From an uncultured Christensenellaceae bacterium (GTDB lineage: Bacteria > Bacillota > Clostridia > Christensenellales > UBA3700): a stretch of 23,009 bases of DNA. The translations under genes were made by a program, and so were the position numbers. The stretch is taken from NCBI GenBank assembly GCA_910588015.1, contig CAJUOK010000025.1, positions 1 through 23,009 on the forward strand, read 5' to 3'. How positions within the stretch are numbered: the first letter of the stretch is position 1; each line of letters starts with the position of its first letter. Below, piece after piece: positions 15,725 to 23,009 of this stretch. The notes under the pieces are model-generated. The model saw only the letters and a program-made list of their open reading frames with translations. It was not told the DNA's origin and ran no database searches.

Positions 15725-16837
15725 CTATACCGTCTTGTTTTTGACAACTACGACCGGATAGAACTCGCTGCCGCCAAGCGATTTGTCTTCTGTGACCGTA
15801 ACGTCTTTGTCGGTTATCGCATAATTGAGTTTAGACCCCTTCATTATGCGCCCGCCTTCCATAACGATACTGTTGCGTATCTCTGCTCCGTCTTCGACTA
15901 CTACGCCGCGGAACAAAATGGAATTTTCGACGGTACCGTTGATTTTACATCCGTCTGCTATAAGACTGTTGACGACTTTTGCCTCTTTGCAATACCTAGT
16001 CGGCACGCTGTCCTTAACTTTGGTAAAAATCTTACCCACGCTGTCAAAAAGGCTGTCTCTGACGTCGCTTTCGAGTATCGACATACTTTCTCTGTAATAG
16101 GATTTTATGTCGTCGACCAAAGCCGCGTGTCCTTTTACTTTGTAAGCGTGAATATTCAGCACGTCCAAATTTGCCTGCAAAATATCTCTTTCGAAGTCTA
16201 TCTTGCCTCTCTCATAGCTGTCTTCGACAAGCTGAATAAGTTGTTTGCGGTTGAATAAATAACAGAAAAGCCCCACTTCAAAATATTCTTCGCTTGCGCT
16301 ACGCGTGATTCTCATACCTCTCACTCTGCCGCTGAGGTCGCTCTCGACAAGCACTCTTCTCGAAGTCGTTGGTTGCGCGGTATAGGTGAGCATAGTAATA
16401 TCCGCTCCGCTTGCGACGTGAGCCTCATAGACGTCGTCGAAGTCTATGCTTGCTATAATATTACTGTTGGTGACGACAACGTATTCGTCGTCGGAGTTCT
16501 CTATATAATCCAATATTCCGTAAAGCGCTTCTATCTTTCCCTTAAAAACGTTGGTTGAAGTGTTGGACGCATACGGCGGGAATACTGCGATACCGCTGTT
16601 CTTTCTGTTGAGGTCCCAATCGCGTCCCATACGTATATGGTCCATAAGCGACGAATAATTGCTTCTCGTTATTATTCCGATTGTAGTAATCGCGCTGTTG
16701 ACAAGATTGGAAAGCGCAAAATCTATACATCTATATCTGCCGCCGAAAGGCAAAGACGCCGTCGTGCGGTGCAAAGTGAGTTCGTTGAGCTTTGATTCGT
16801 TGTCGCTCGCAAAAATTATACTCATAGTATTTTTCAT
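15725..16837 (-). CDS. glgD: Glucose-1-phosphate adenylyltransferase subunit GlgD
   Basis: GlgD is the catalytically degenerate partner of GlgC found in Firmicutes; it raises activity of the GlgC/GlgD complex that makes ADP-glucose. The nucleotidyltransferase fold is kept (SLPFGGRYRCIDFALSN, NSAITTIGI), but the GGxGTRL nucleotide loop is absent, replaced by FASDNESKLNELT. The catalytic SGDH is replaced by VTNSN. A C-terminal left-handed beta-helix follows (KINGTVENSILFRG and similar). The frame is open 31 codons further upstream into glgC, but the right start is ATG at 16837: AAGGAG lies 8-9 bases before it, and the product then begins MKNTMSIIFAS like the family, 370 residues. The gap to glgC is 14 bases, so they are tightly coupled. 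Confidence 0.95.
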   Translation of the reverse strand: MKNTMSIIFASDNESKLNELTLHRTTASLPFGGRYRCIDFALSNLVNSAITTIGIITRSNYSSLMDHIRMGRDWDLNRKNSGIAVFPPYASNTSTNVFKGKIEALYGILDYIENSDDEYVVVTNSNIIASIDFDDVYEAHVASGADITMLTYTAQPTTSRRVLVESDLSGRVRGMRITRSASEEYFEVGLFCYLFNRKQLIQLVEDSYERGKIDFERDILQANLDVLNIHAYKVKGHAALVDDIKSYYRESMSILESDVRDSLFDSVGKIFTKVKDSVPTRYCKEAKVVNSLIADGCKINGTVENSILFRGVVVEDGAEIRNSIVMEGGRIMKGSKLNYAITDKDVTVTEDKSLGGSEFYPVVVVKNKTV

Positions 16838-16851
16838 CTTACCGTCTCTCC

Positions 16852-18045
16852 TTAATCTACCATAGCCTTGACCGGCACTACGCTGTTTGCCTTGACTTGA
16901 GCATTCGGTCCGACAACGGTGATTTGCCACTGTCCGTCAACCATACCGTCCTGCTTGTCTCCTACGACTGCGTTTTCGCCAACAACTGCGTTGTTGCCTA
17001 CTATTGCGTATTTTACTACCGCGCCCTTGCATATTTTAGCGCCCGGCATAACAGTCGAATCTTCCACAACCGCGCCTTCGCATATCTCCACGCCTGTTGA
17101 CAGCACGCTGTTGACTACCTTGCCGTTTATCTCGCAACCTTCTGTAACAAGAGAGTCTTTTATTACCGCGTTTTTGCCGACGTAATGCGGGTGCTCGGCG
17201 GTATTTCTCGCATAAATTTTCCACGCGCTGTCGTCGAGATTAATGCCGCTCGACGTATCAAGCACGTCCATATTCGCCTCCCAAAGAGAGGAAATTGTGC
17301 CCACGTCTTTCCAATATCCTGAGAAATTGTATGCAAACAGCTTCTGTCCGTCGGCAAGCATCTTTGGAATGATATTCTTGCCGAAGTCGTTCTGAGAAGT
17401 CTTGTCCGCTTCGTCTTCGATGAGGTATTTTCTCAATTTTGCCCAATTGAAAATATAAATACCCATAGAGGCGTTGGTACTCTTGGGCTGTTTTGGCTTC
17501 TCTGCAAATTCATATACCGAATTATCGGGATTGGTATTCATTATTCCGAATCTTGACGCTTCTTCCAAAGACACGTTGATAACGGCTATGGTGCAATCCG
17601 CTCCCTTTTCCTTATGGTAAGACAGCATTTGAGCATAGTCCATTTTATAGATATGGTCGCCCGACAGCACAAGCACGTATTCGGGAGAAAACTTGTCTAC
17701 GAATTCTATATTCTGATATATGGCGTTTGCCGTTCCTTTATACCAATCAGACGTTTCGCCTTTCATATAAGGCGGCAATATAAAAACTCCGCCGTTGAGT
17801 CTGTCAAGGTCCCAAGGCTGTCCGTTGCCTATGTATTGATTCAAATCAAATGGTTTGTACTGCGTCAAAACTCCTATGGTGTCTATGTCCGAATTAATAC
17901 AGTTTGACAGCGGAAAATCTATAATTCTGTATTTTCCTCCGAAAGATACGGCAGGTTTTGCCAAATCTCTCGTAAGAGAATAAAGTCTCGTGCCCTGTCC
18001 GCCCGCCAATAACATAGCGACGCATTCTTTTTTGCTGGTATGCAT
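16852..18045 (-). CDS. glgC: Glucose-1-phosphate adenylyltransferase, catalytic subunit
   Basis: GlgC makes ADP-glucose from ATP and glucose-1-phosphate, the committed step of bacterial glycogen synthesis. The 397 residues carry the nucleotide loop LLAGGQGTRLYSLT (12-25), KPAVSFGGKYRIIDFPLSN, the Mg-binding LSGDHIYKMDY, the sugar-phosphate site FAEKPKQP, and a C-terminal left-handed beta-helix of hexapeptide repeats (for example NNAVVGENAVVGDK). AGGAGGG lies 4 bases before the ATG at 18045. It sits 48 bases after glgB and 14 before glgD, whose product is its regulatory partner. The E. coli allosteric pattern should not be assumed for a GlgC/GlgD pair. Confidence 0.97.
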   Translation of the reverse strand: MHTSKKECVAMLLAGGQGTRLYSLTRDLAKPAVSFGGKYRIIDFPLSNCINSDIDTIGVLTQYKPFDLNQYIGNGQPWDLDRLNGGVFILPPYMKGETSDWYKGTANAIYQNIEFVDKFSPEYVLVLSGDHIYKMDYAQMLSYHKEKGADCTIAVINVSLEEASRFGIMNTNPDNSVYEFAEKPKQPKSTNASMGIYIFNWAKLRKYLIEDEADKTSQNDFGKNIIPKMLADGQKLFAYNFSGYWKDVGTISSLWEANMDVLDTSSGINLDDSAWKIYARNTAEHPHYVGKNAVIKDSLVTEGCEINGKVVNSVLSTGVEICEGAVVEDSTVMPGAKICKGAVVKYAIVGNNAVVGENAVVGDKQDGMVDGQWQITVVGPNAQVKANSVVPVKAMVD

Positions 18046-18093
18046 TTTCCCTCCTACAATATATAAAATTTGTTATCGTAATTATTTGCTTAT

Positions 18094-19989
18094 TTATTTT
18101 GTCTCTTTTTCCTGTTTTTTCAGTTTTCTCGCAGGCGCGATATACATTGCGCTGTTGCCGGGTATCGTCATTTCTATATAATAAGGATATCCGTGCATCT
18201 CGCCCTTTTGCGCCGTAAAGTTCATCTTGTCGCTCTCTCCGCCGTATTTTTTGTCGTCGCTGTTGAGAACAACTTTATAAGCCCTCTTTTCGGGAACGCC
18301 CATACGGTATCCTTCCCTCTTAACCGGCGAAAAGTTTATCACAGCTATAGTATAGTTGCCCTCGCCGTCGCTTCTTATGAACGACACTATGTTTTGCGTA
18401 TTGTCGTCTACGCATATCCACTTAAAGCCGTCGTATGTCGTGTCGAGATAATACATCTCTCTGTTGGCAAGATAATAAGCGTTGAGGTCCTTGACGTACT
18501 CGTGTAAATTATAATGCGAATCGTAATCCAATAAGAACCAATCAAGCTGTTTTTTGTAATCCCATTCTATAAACTGTCCGAATTCTCCGCCCATAAACAG
18601 CAGCTTTTTGCCGGGATGCGCCATAGTATATCCGAAGAATGCTTTCAGCGAATTGAACTTATCCATATAAGCTCCCGGCATCCTGTTGAGCAAAGAATAT
18701 TTGCCGTGAACGACTTCGTCGTGCGACAGCGGTAAAATATAATTCTCGCTGTAGGCATAAGTTATTGAAAAAGTAACTTTATTGTGATTGTCTTTTCTGA
18801 AGAACGGGTCGAGCGAAACATATGAAAGCATATCGTTCATCCAGCCCATATTCCATTTGAAATTAAAACCCAGTCCGTTGTCGTGCGGAGGCTTGGTCAC
18901 ATTGGGGAATGCCGTCGATTCTTCGGCTATCATCAACAAGCCCTTATATTTGGACAGCATATGCGTATTGAGCTTTTGCAAAAAATCAATAGCTTCGAGA
19001 TTATAATTGCCGCCGCTCGCATTTGGACGCCATTGTCCGTTTTGTCTTCCGTAATCCAAATAAAGCATTGAAGCGACAGCGTCCACTCTTATTCCGTCGA
19101 CGTGATATTCGTTTACCCAAAAATCTGCCGAGGATATGAGGAAAGAATGGACTTCGCGCCGTCCGTAATCAAATACTCTCGTTCCCCACTCCTTATGCTC
19201 TTGCTTTAGCGGGTCGGAATATTCGTAACAAGGCTCTCCGTCGAATTCGTAAAGTCCAAAACCGTCTTTTGGGAAATGCGCGCATACCCAATCGAGTATT
19301 ACGCCGATTTTGTTTTTGTGCAATTTGTTGACGAAATATTTAAAGTCGTCGGGAGCGCCGTATCTAGAAGTGGGCGCAAACATTCCGCTGACTTGATATC
19401 CCCAACTACCCTCATACGGGTATTCGCTTATAGGCAATATCTCGACGTGCGTATAGCCCATCTGTTTGACGTATGCCACGAGTTCGTCGGCAAGGTCTCT
19501 GTAATTGAGTATATTGCCGTCGGCATATCTTCTCCAGCTTCCCAAATGAAGCTCATATATATTCAAAGGCGAATGGAAAGCGTCAAACTTTTCTCTCTCC
19601 GCAATCCAGTTTTTGTCCGTCCACTTAAAATTAGACGTATACAGTTTTGAAGCGTTGGCGGGAGAAGTCTCGCTGTGTCTTGCATACGGGTCGGCTTTGA
19701 GCCTCAACTTGCCGTCGGCAGTCTCCACGCTGAATTTATATATATCGTATATTTTGAGACCTTCTACGAATCCTTCCCAAATGCCGTCGCTTATCTTGCT
19801 CATAGGATGAATCTCTCTGTCCCAGTCGTTAAAGTCGCCGACTACGCTGACCGATTTGGCGTGAGGAGCCCAAACTCTAAACACCCAACCTTCTTTATCC
19901 TCTCTCTTGCTCTGATGAGGCGACATAAATTTATATGCCTCATAATTCGTCCCCTCGTGAAAGAGGTACACGGGTATCTTTTTATCCAA
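18094..19989 (-). CDS. glgB: 1,4-alpha-glucan branching enzyme
   Basis: GlgB cuts an alpha-1,4 chain and rejoins it by an alpha-1,6 link, giving branched glycogen (GH13, cytoplasm). Over 631 residues there is an N-terminal CBM48-like domain (WVFRVWAPHAKSVSVVGDFN), then the barrel with VEILPISEYPYEGSWGYQ, GIRVDAVASMLYLDY with nucleophile D303, MIAEESTAFP with acid/base E356, and LPLSHDEVVHGK with D424. A C-terminal beta domain follows. The start codon is TTG at 19989, preceded by AAGGAG at 9 bases; no ATG fits, so the rare start is well supported. It is the first gene of the glycogen operon and is served by a strong extended -10 promoter. Confidence 0.97.
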   Translation of the reverse strand: MDKKIPVYLFHEGTNYEAYKFMSPHQSKREDKEGWVFRVWAPHAKSVSVVGDFNDWDREIHPMSKISDGIWEGFVEGLKIYDIYKFSVETADGKLRLKADPYARHSETSPANASKLYTSNFKWTDKNWIAEREKFDAFHSPLNIYELHLGSWRRYADGNILNYRDLADELVAYVKQMGYTHVEILPISEYPYEGSWGYQVSGMFAPTSRYGAPDDFKYFVNKLHKNKIGVILDWVCAHFPKDGFGLYEFDGEPCYEYSDPLKQEHKEWGTRVFDYGRREVHSFLISSADFWVNEYHVDGIRVDAVASMLYLDYGRQNGQWRPNASGGNYNLEAIDFLQKLNTHMLSKYKGLLMIAEESTAFPNVTKPPHDNGLGFNFKWNMGWMNDMLSYVSLDPFFRKDNHNKVTFSITYAYSENYILPLSHDEVVHGKYSLLNRMPGAYMDKFNSLKAFFGYTMAHPGKKLLFMGGEFGQFIEWDYKKQLDWFLLDYDSHYNLHEYVKDLNAYYLANREMYYLDTTYDGFKWICVDDNTQNIVSFIRSDGEGNYTIAVINFSPVKREGYRMGVPEKRAYKVVLNSDDKKYGGESDKMNFTAQKGEMHGYPYYIEMTIPGNSAMYIAPARKLKKQEKETK

Positions 19990-20020
19990 CTATCCCTTCT
20001 CCTTTTTCATACTTATCCAA

Positions 20021-20049
20021 ATTATACCATAATTATTTTTAATATACAA
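20021..20049 (-). promoter_or_regulatory. Promoter of the glycogen operon (glgB)
   Basis: The minus strand has -35 TTGTAT (complement of 20044-20049), a 17-base spacer and TATAAT (20021-20026), with TG one base before it, making an extended -10. The predicted start is about 25 bases before the glgB TTG. It shares the TGnTATAAT form with the glgP promoter. No palindromic operator overlaps it. Confidence 0.8.
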
Positions 20050-20092
20050 TACCGATTTTGTGAAAATATTAAATTTTTTTTACATTTTTTAC

Positions 20093-20121
20093 TTGCTATT
20101 TCCGACAATGAAGAGTATAAC
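20093..20121 (+). promoter_or_regulatory. Promoter of the MATE gene
   Basis: TTGCTA (20093-20098), a 17-base spacer and TATAAC (20116-20121) lie about 40 bases before the MATE ATG. The promoter is divergent from that of glgB, with about 45 bases between the two -35 boxes. Confidence 0.65.
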
Positions 20122-20159
20122 GTATATGGTAATTTTTAAGAAAAATTACGGAGGCGTTT

Positions 20160-21593
20160 ATGGCAACCAAAGATATGTCGGTGGGCAAGCCTGTCAAAGT
20201 TTTATATGCGTTTGCAATACCTATGATAATATCCGTGCTGTTTCAGCAATTTTACAACATCGCCGATTCTCTTATCGCAGGTAATTTTATCCACGACGAA
20301 GGAGCCGCCTTGGCGGCGGTCAACGCCGCATATCCCGTGACGGTGGTTTTTATAGCAATCGGCAACGGATTCGGCATAGGCGGAAGCGTCGTAATATCGA
20401 GAATATTCGGCTCGAAGCAATATGCGCGAACAAAGACCGCCAATTTCACATCGCTTATAAATATAGTTTTCTTTGCGTTGATATTCACGCTGATAGGAAT
20501 TTTCGTCTGCCGTCCGCTCCTTTCTCTTATGAACTCCAAAGAACTTGGCGAAGAAATATTTAAACAAAGCGCAGAATATCTTGACATTTATATTTACGGT
20601 TTGATATTCCTCTTTGTATACAACGTTGTAAGCTCTACTTTTCAAGCTTTGGGAAATTCCAAAACTCCTCTGGCGCTTCTTATCTTCTCCACGGTGTTCA
20701 ACGTAATAATCGACATAATATTCGTCAAATACCTTGATTGGGGAGTAAAAGGATTGGCTTGGGGAACTTTTATTGCGCAAGGACTGGCAAGCGTAATATC
20801 GTTGATTATTCTTCTGATAAATATGGCTAAACTACCCGACGATTATACTTCGCAGCCTGATGAAGGCGCGCCCGTCGAAAAGGCGCCGACTGCTAAATCA
20901 AAAACGTTGTTTGAAAATGCATACTTCTCAATAGGCGCGTTAAAAAGCATACTGCTCATATCATTGCCCAGTATATTGCAGAATTCAACGGTATCCATAG
21001 GTCAGCTGTTCGTACAGGGACTCGTTAATTCTTTCGGCAACGCAAATTTAGTGGCGGCGTACGGCTCTGCTTTCAAAATAAATTACATTATAATTTCAAT
21101 CTTTCTGACAATATCCAACGCTATGGCAACATTTACTTCACAAAACGTGGGCGGCAATCATCTTGACAGAGCCAAAGAAGGGCTCAAAGGCGGACTTGTC
21201 AGTATGATTGCAATTGCTTTAGTCTCCACAGCGTTATATCTCATATTCGCAAAACAACTTATAGGAGTATTTGTCAGCGATAAAAACGAAGAGATAATAT
21301 CTATCGGTTCCAAGTTTTTGTATATCCTCTCCCCGTTTTATATCATAGTCTGCATAAAGATAATTTTCGACGGATTTATCAGAGGCGCGGGAGATATGGC
21401 AGGTTTTACGTCGAGCACAATGACAGATTTAGTAGTACGCGTGGGATTAAGCTTTTTATTTGTTAAAGCATTGGGAATGTCATACGAATCCATATGGTGG
21501 AGCTGGCCTATCGGATGGGTATTGGGCGCGGGCGTATCCATAGTCTTTTATATATCCAAAAGGTGGCAAAAGACTTCTCTAAAAACGCTTTGA
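20160..21593 (+). CDS. MATE family efflux transporter
   Basis: This is a membrane antiporter of the multidrug and toxic compound extrusion family, expected to export cationic or other small compounds against a Na+ or H+ gradient. The 477 residues have about 12 hydrophobic segments in two homologous halves (roughly 15-215 and 255-460). The first half opens with the family-typical IPMIISVLFQQFYNIADSLI and VNAAYPV; the mid-region holds the recurrent FQALGNSKTPL, and the second half starts SLPSILQNSTVSIGQL and ends with FDGFIRGAGDM. A charged loop at about 225-250 joins the halves. GGAGG is 5 bases before ATG at 20160. No terminator separates it from the next gene. Substrate is unknown. Confidence 0.95.
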   Translation: MATKDMSVGKPVKVLYAFAIPMIISVLFQQFYNIADSLIAGNFIHDEGAALAAVNAAYPVTVVFIAIGNGFGIGGSVVISRIFGSKQYARTKTANFTSLINIVFFALIFTLIGIFVCRPLLSLMNSKELGEEIFKQSAEYLDIYIYGLIFLFVYNVVSSTFQALGNSKTPLALLIFSTVFNVIIDIIFVKYLDWGVKGLAWGTFIAQGLASVISLIILLINMAKLPDDYTSQPDEGAPVEKAPTAKSKTLFENAYFSIGALKSILLISLPSILQNSTVSIGQLFVQGLVNSFGNANLVAAYGSAFKINYIIISIFLTISNAMATFTSQNVGGNHLDRAKEGLKGGLVSMIAIALVSTALYLIFAKQLIGVFVSDKNEEIISIGSKFLYILSPFYIIVCIKIIFDGFIRGAGDMAGFTSSTMTDLVVRVGLSFLFVKALGMSYESIWWSWPIGWVLGAGVSIVFYISKRWQKTSLKTL

Positions 21594-21604
21594 TATAGCT
21601 TGTA

Positions 21605-21633
21605 TTGACACTTGTCGCCATTTGTATTATACT
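21605..21633 (+). promoter_or_regulatory. Near-consensus promoter abutting the phosphotransferase start
   Basis: A perfect -35 TTGACA (21605-21610), a 17-base spacer and TATACT (21628-21633) match the housekeeping sigma consensus. The ATG of the next gene starts only 7 bases after the -10, so transcription would begin at or next to the A of the start codon, giving a leaderless mRNA. The promoter begins 11 bases past the MATE stop. Confidence 0.85.
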
Positions 21634-21640
21634 TTAATAT

Positions 21641-22423
21641 ATGAACTTGACTCCGATAAAAATAAATCCGCAAGAATATCCCCCGTCACTGCGACGCTAT
21701 CTTGAAGGCACAAATATTTTTGACAGCAGCAGTTCTCCGCAAGCTAAAGTAATTTACTCGGATAAAGACGGCGGATATTTTATCAAAACCTCTCAAAAAG
21801 GCGCGCTATATTCCGAAGCGACGATGACGCAATATTATTATTCTTTGGGACTTGCGCCGAAAGCGCTCGAATACATATCGGATACAAACGATTTTTTAGT
21901 AACAGCCAAAGTAAAAGGCGACGACTGCATAAATCCCAAATATTTGCAACAGCCTCAAAAGCTTTGCGAGACGCTTGCCAGTATATTAAGGGAATTGCAC
22001 AGTATGGATTACTCGGACTGTCCGATTAAAAACCATACCCAAATATTCCTTGACAGCGCAAAGAAAAACTATCGAGAGGGATTATGCGACAAAGATATAT
22101 TAAAACAACTCAATTTAAACAATCCCGACGAAGCTTGGGATATAATTGATTCTCAAAAACATTTGTTGCGCAACGAAGTTCTTCTGCACGGCGATTACTG
22201 TCTGCCGAATGTAATACTTGACGATTGGAAGTTGAGCGGATTTATCGACGTAGGCAACGGCGGCGTAGGCGACAGACACGTTGATATTTTTTGGGGTATA
22301 TATACTCTGTTTTTCAATTTGAAGACTCATAAATACGCTAAAAGATTTATAGACGCCTACGGAAAAGAACTTGTTGACTGCGAAAAGTTGAGATTGATTG
22401 CAGCCATAGAAATATTCGGTTAA
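21641..22423 (+). CDS. APH(3')-like aminoglycoside phosphotransferase family protein
   Basis: This 260-residue kinase-like protein resembles aminoglycoside 3'-phosphotransferases, which inactivate kanamycin-type drugs by ATP-dependent phosphorylation. Length and spacing follow APH(3')-IIIa. There is an ATP-binding lysine in YFIKTS (K49), then LRELHSMDYSDCP, the catalytic loop HGDYCLPN with D185 and N190, and the metal aspartate in GFIDVGNGGVGDR (D203). The end, KLRLIAAIEIFG, matches the usual C-terminus. It is diverged from the known resistance enzymes, so it may be an intrinsic kinase for another substrate. ATG at 21641 has no ribosome site, only the promoter -10 just upstream. The next gene follows 13 bases after the stop. 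Base composition is like its neighbours, giving no sign of recent transfer. Confidence 0.88.
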   Translation: MNLTPIKINPQEYPPSLRRYLEGTNIFDSSSSPQAKVIYSDKDGGYFIKTSQKGALYSEATMTQYYYSLGLAPKALEYISDTNDFLVTAKVKGDDCINPKYLQQPQKLCETLASILRELHSMDYSDCPIKNHTQIFLDSAKKNYREGLCDKDILKQLNLNNPDEAWDIIDSQKHLLRNEVLLHGDYCLPNVILDDWKLSGFIDVGNGGVGDRHVDIFWGIYTLFFNLKTHKYAKRFIDAYGKELVDCEKLRLIAAIEIFG

Positions 22424-22436
22424 AAAAGGATTTGAT

Positions 22437-22898
22437 ATGAGAAGAAAAGACAGACAAATGCCAAAAGAATGGGCGCTGGAAATAGTGGATAAATGCCAAT
22501 GGGCGACGCTTGCGACAATAGACGCAGACGGTATGCCGTATTGTGTTTCTTTGAGTATGGCAAGAATAGACGATTGTCTATATTTCCATTGCGCAAAGTC
22601 CGGAAAAAAAACCGACTGTCTGCGGCTAAACGACAGCGTATGCATATCTTGCGTGGGCGACGTCAAAAGACTTGACGACGAATTCTCCACTTTGTATGAA
22701 AGCGCGATAATTTTTGGAAAAGCCTACGAGGTGACGGATGATATGCAAAAAATCAATGCTCTGAGAGCTTTATGCCAAAGACATACCCCGCTCTATATGT
22801 CGCATTTCGACGAAGAAATCAAAAGAAGCCTTCCCATTACAGCCGTGTGGAAAATTAAGATAGAAAGTATCGAAGGCAAAAGCAAACGTAGAATATGA
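22437..22898 (+). CDS. PNPOx-like / NimA-like flavin-binding split-barrel protein
   Basis: This 153-residue protein belongs to the pyridoxamine 5'-phosphate oxidase-like split-barrel group that includes NimA, the nitroimidazole-resistance reductase. Family features are the start MRRKDRQMP, then WATLATIDADGMPYCVSLSMARIDDCLYFHCAKSGKKTDCLRLN at about 22-65 (the flavin-phosphate-binding strands), a cysteine-containing VCISCVGD strand, YESAIIFGKAYEV, and the C-terminal helix plus AVWKIKIESIEGK. It is not a full PdxH enzyme: too short and lacking the C-terminal PLP segment. A ribosome site AAGGA precedes ATG at 22437. It is cotranscribed with the phosphotransferase and followed by a terminator. Actual substrate unknown. 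Confidence 0.88.
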   Translation: MRRKDRQMPKEWALEIVDKCQWATLATIDADGMPYCVSLSMARIDDCLYFHCAKSGKKTDCLRLNDSVCISCVGDVKRLDDEFSTLYESAIIFGKAYEVTDDMQKINALRALCQRHTPLYMSHFDEEIKRSLPITAVWKIKIESIEGKSKRRI

Positions 22899-22916
22899 AA
22901 GCAATAAATAAATCGC

Positions 22917-22951
22917 AAAACACGGCATAATTATGCCGTGTTTTTTATTTT
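22917..22951 (+). terminator. Strong intrinsic terminator after the flavoprotein gene
   Basis: A perfect 14-bp inverted repeat (AAAACACGGCATAA at 22917-22930 with its complement at 22931-22944) runs into TTTTTTATTTT (22941-22951). It lies 18 bases past the stop. It may also work weakly in the opposite direction. Confidence 0.93.
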
Positions 22952-22954
22952 AAA

Positions 22955-22982
22955 GGTGAATTATACTATCAAGTGCAACACC
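22955..22982. repeat. Possible insertion-sequence end (IS30-like)
   Basis: The stretch from GGTGAATT to AGTGCAACACC resembles, from memory, the terminal repeats of IS30-type elements of Firmicutes (TGTTGCACTT and GAATTTACC-like ends). It sits just past the terminator at the window edge, where a transposase gene could follow outside. No transposase is visible here, so this is only a hint. Confidence 0.25.
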
Positions 22983-23009
22983 CAATAAAAAGAAAGAAGT
23001 TCATACAAA

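Noticed and set aside
16838..16930. A 31-codon upstream extension of glgD, giving a 401-residue product
   Set aside because: It overlaps the end of glgC, has no family similarity, and the ATG at 16837 has a well-placed AAGGAG and gives the usual GlgD N-terminus.
21641..22423. The phosphotransferase as a recently acquired known resistance gene
   Set aside because: The motifs fit APH(3'), but the sequence is clearly diverged and its composition matches neighbours, with no flanking transposase on its left.
1..23009. CRISPR arrays, tRNA or rRNA genes, phage genes
   Set aside because: No regularly spaced direct repeats, no cloverleaf-like or rRNA-like stretches, and no phage structural or integrase genes were seen.

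Overview
This looks like a chromosomal window from a low-to-moderate GC, Gram-positive-type bacterium of the Clostridia (Firmicutes/Bacillota). The reasons are a GlgC/GlgD pair for ADP-glucose synthesis, a WhiA regulator next to murB and a PHP-domain gene, a DnaE-type polymerase, strong AGGAGG-type ribosome sites, and frequent GTG/TTG starts. Genus cannot be told from the sequence. Most genes (1-19989) are on the minus strand; the last three (20160-22898) are on the plus strand.

Layout. (a) 1-1675, minus: a secreted protein of unknown function followed by an ABC transporter ATPase that runs off the left edge. (b) 1866-8511, minus: murB, a PHP-domain gene, whiA and dnaE, closed by an intrinsic terminator. 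In the arrangement known from many Firmicutes, rapZ and yvcK lie just before whiA. Here only 30 bases separate the PHP gene from whiA, so both are absent. (c) 8584-9533, minus: an AT-rich patch with a small lipoprotein gene, abutting a decayed C-terminal piece of a second GH13 amylase. (d) 9534-19989, minus: a complete glycogen cluster glgB-glgC-glgD-glgA-glgP plus a cytoplasmic GH13 amylase. GlgC/GlgD make ADP-glucose, GlgA elongates, GlgB branches, and GlgP with the GH13 enzyme break glycogen down. (e) 20160-22898, plus: a MATE efflux pump, an APH(3')-like phosphotransferase and a NimA/PNPOx-like flavoprotein, ending in a strong terminator. The last bases may be the edge of an insertion sequence.

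The least ordinary signals are non-coding. The spaces between minus-strand genes hold a series of hairpins: 7560-7617, 9429-9467, 11371-11404, 13948-13979 and 15619-15686. In three of them the mispairs become G-U pairs only in the minus-strand RNA, which suggests they act as RNA in these transcripts. Two genes, the APH-like gene and murB, have a -10 box so close to the start codon that the mRNA would be leaderless. GlgP carries an Ala/Lys/Pro-rich tail, and GlgA and DnaE carry N-terminal extensions. I found no CRISPR array, no rRNA or tRNA gene, and no clearly new multi-gene defence or biosynthetic system. The closest to an undescribed unit is the secreted protein plus ABC ATPase at the left edge.
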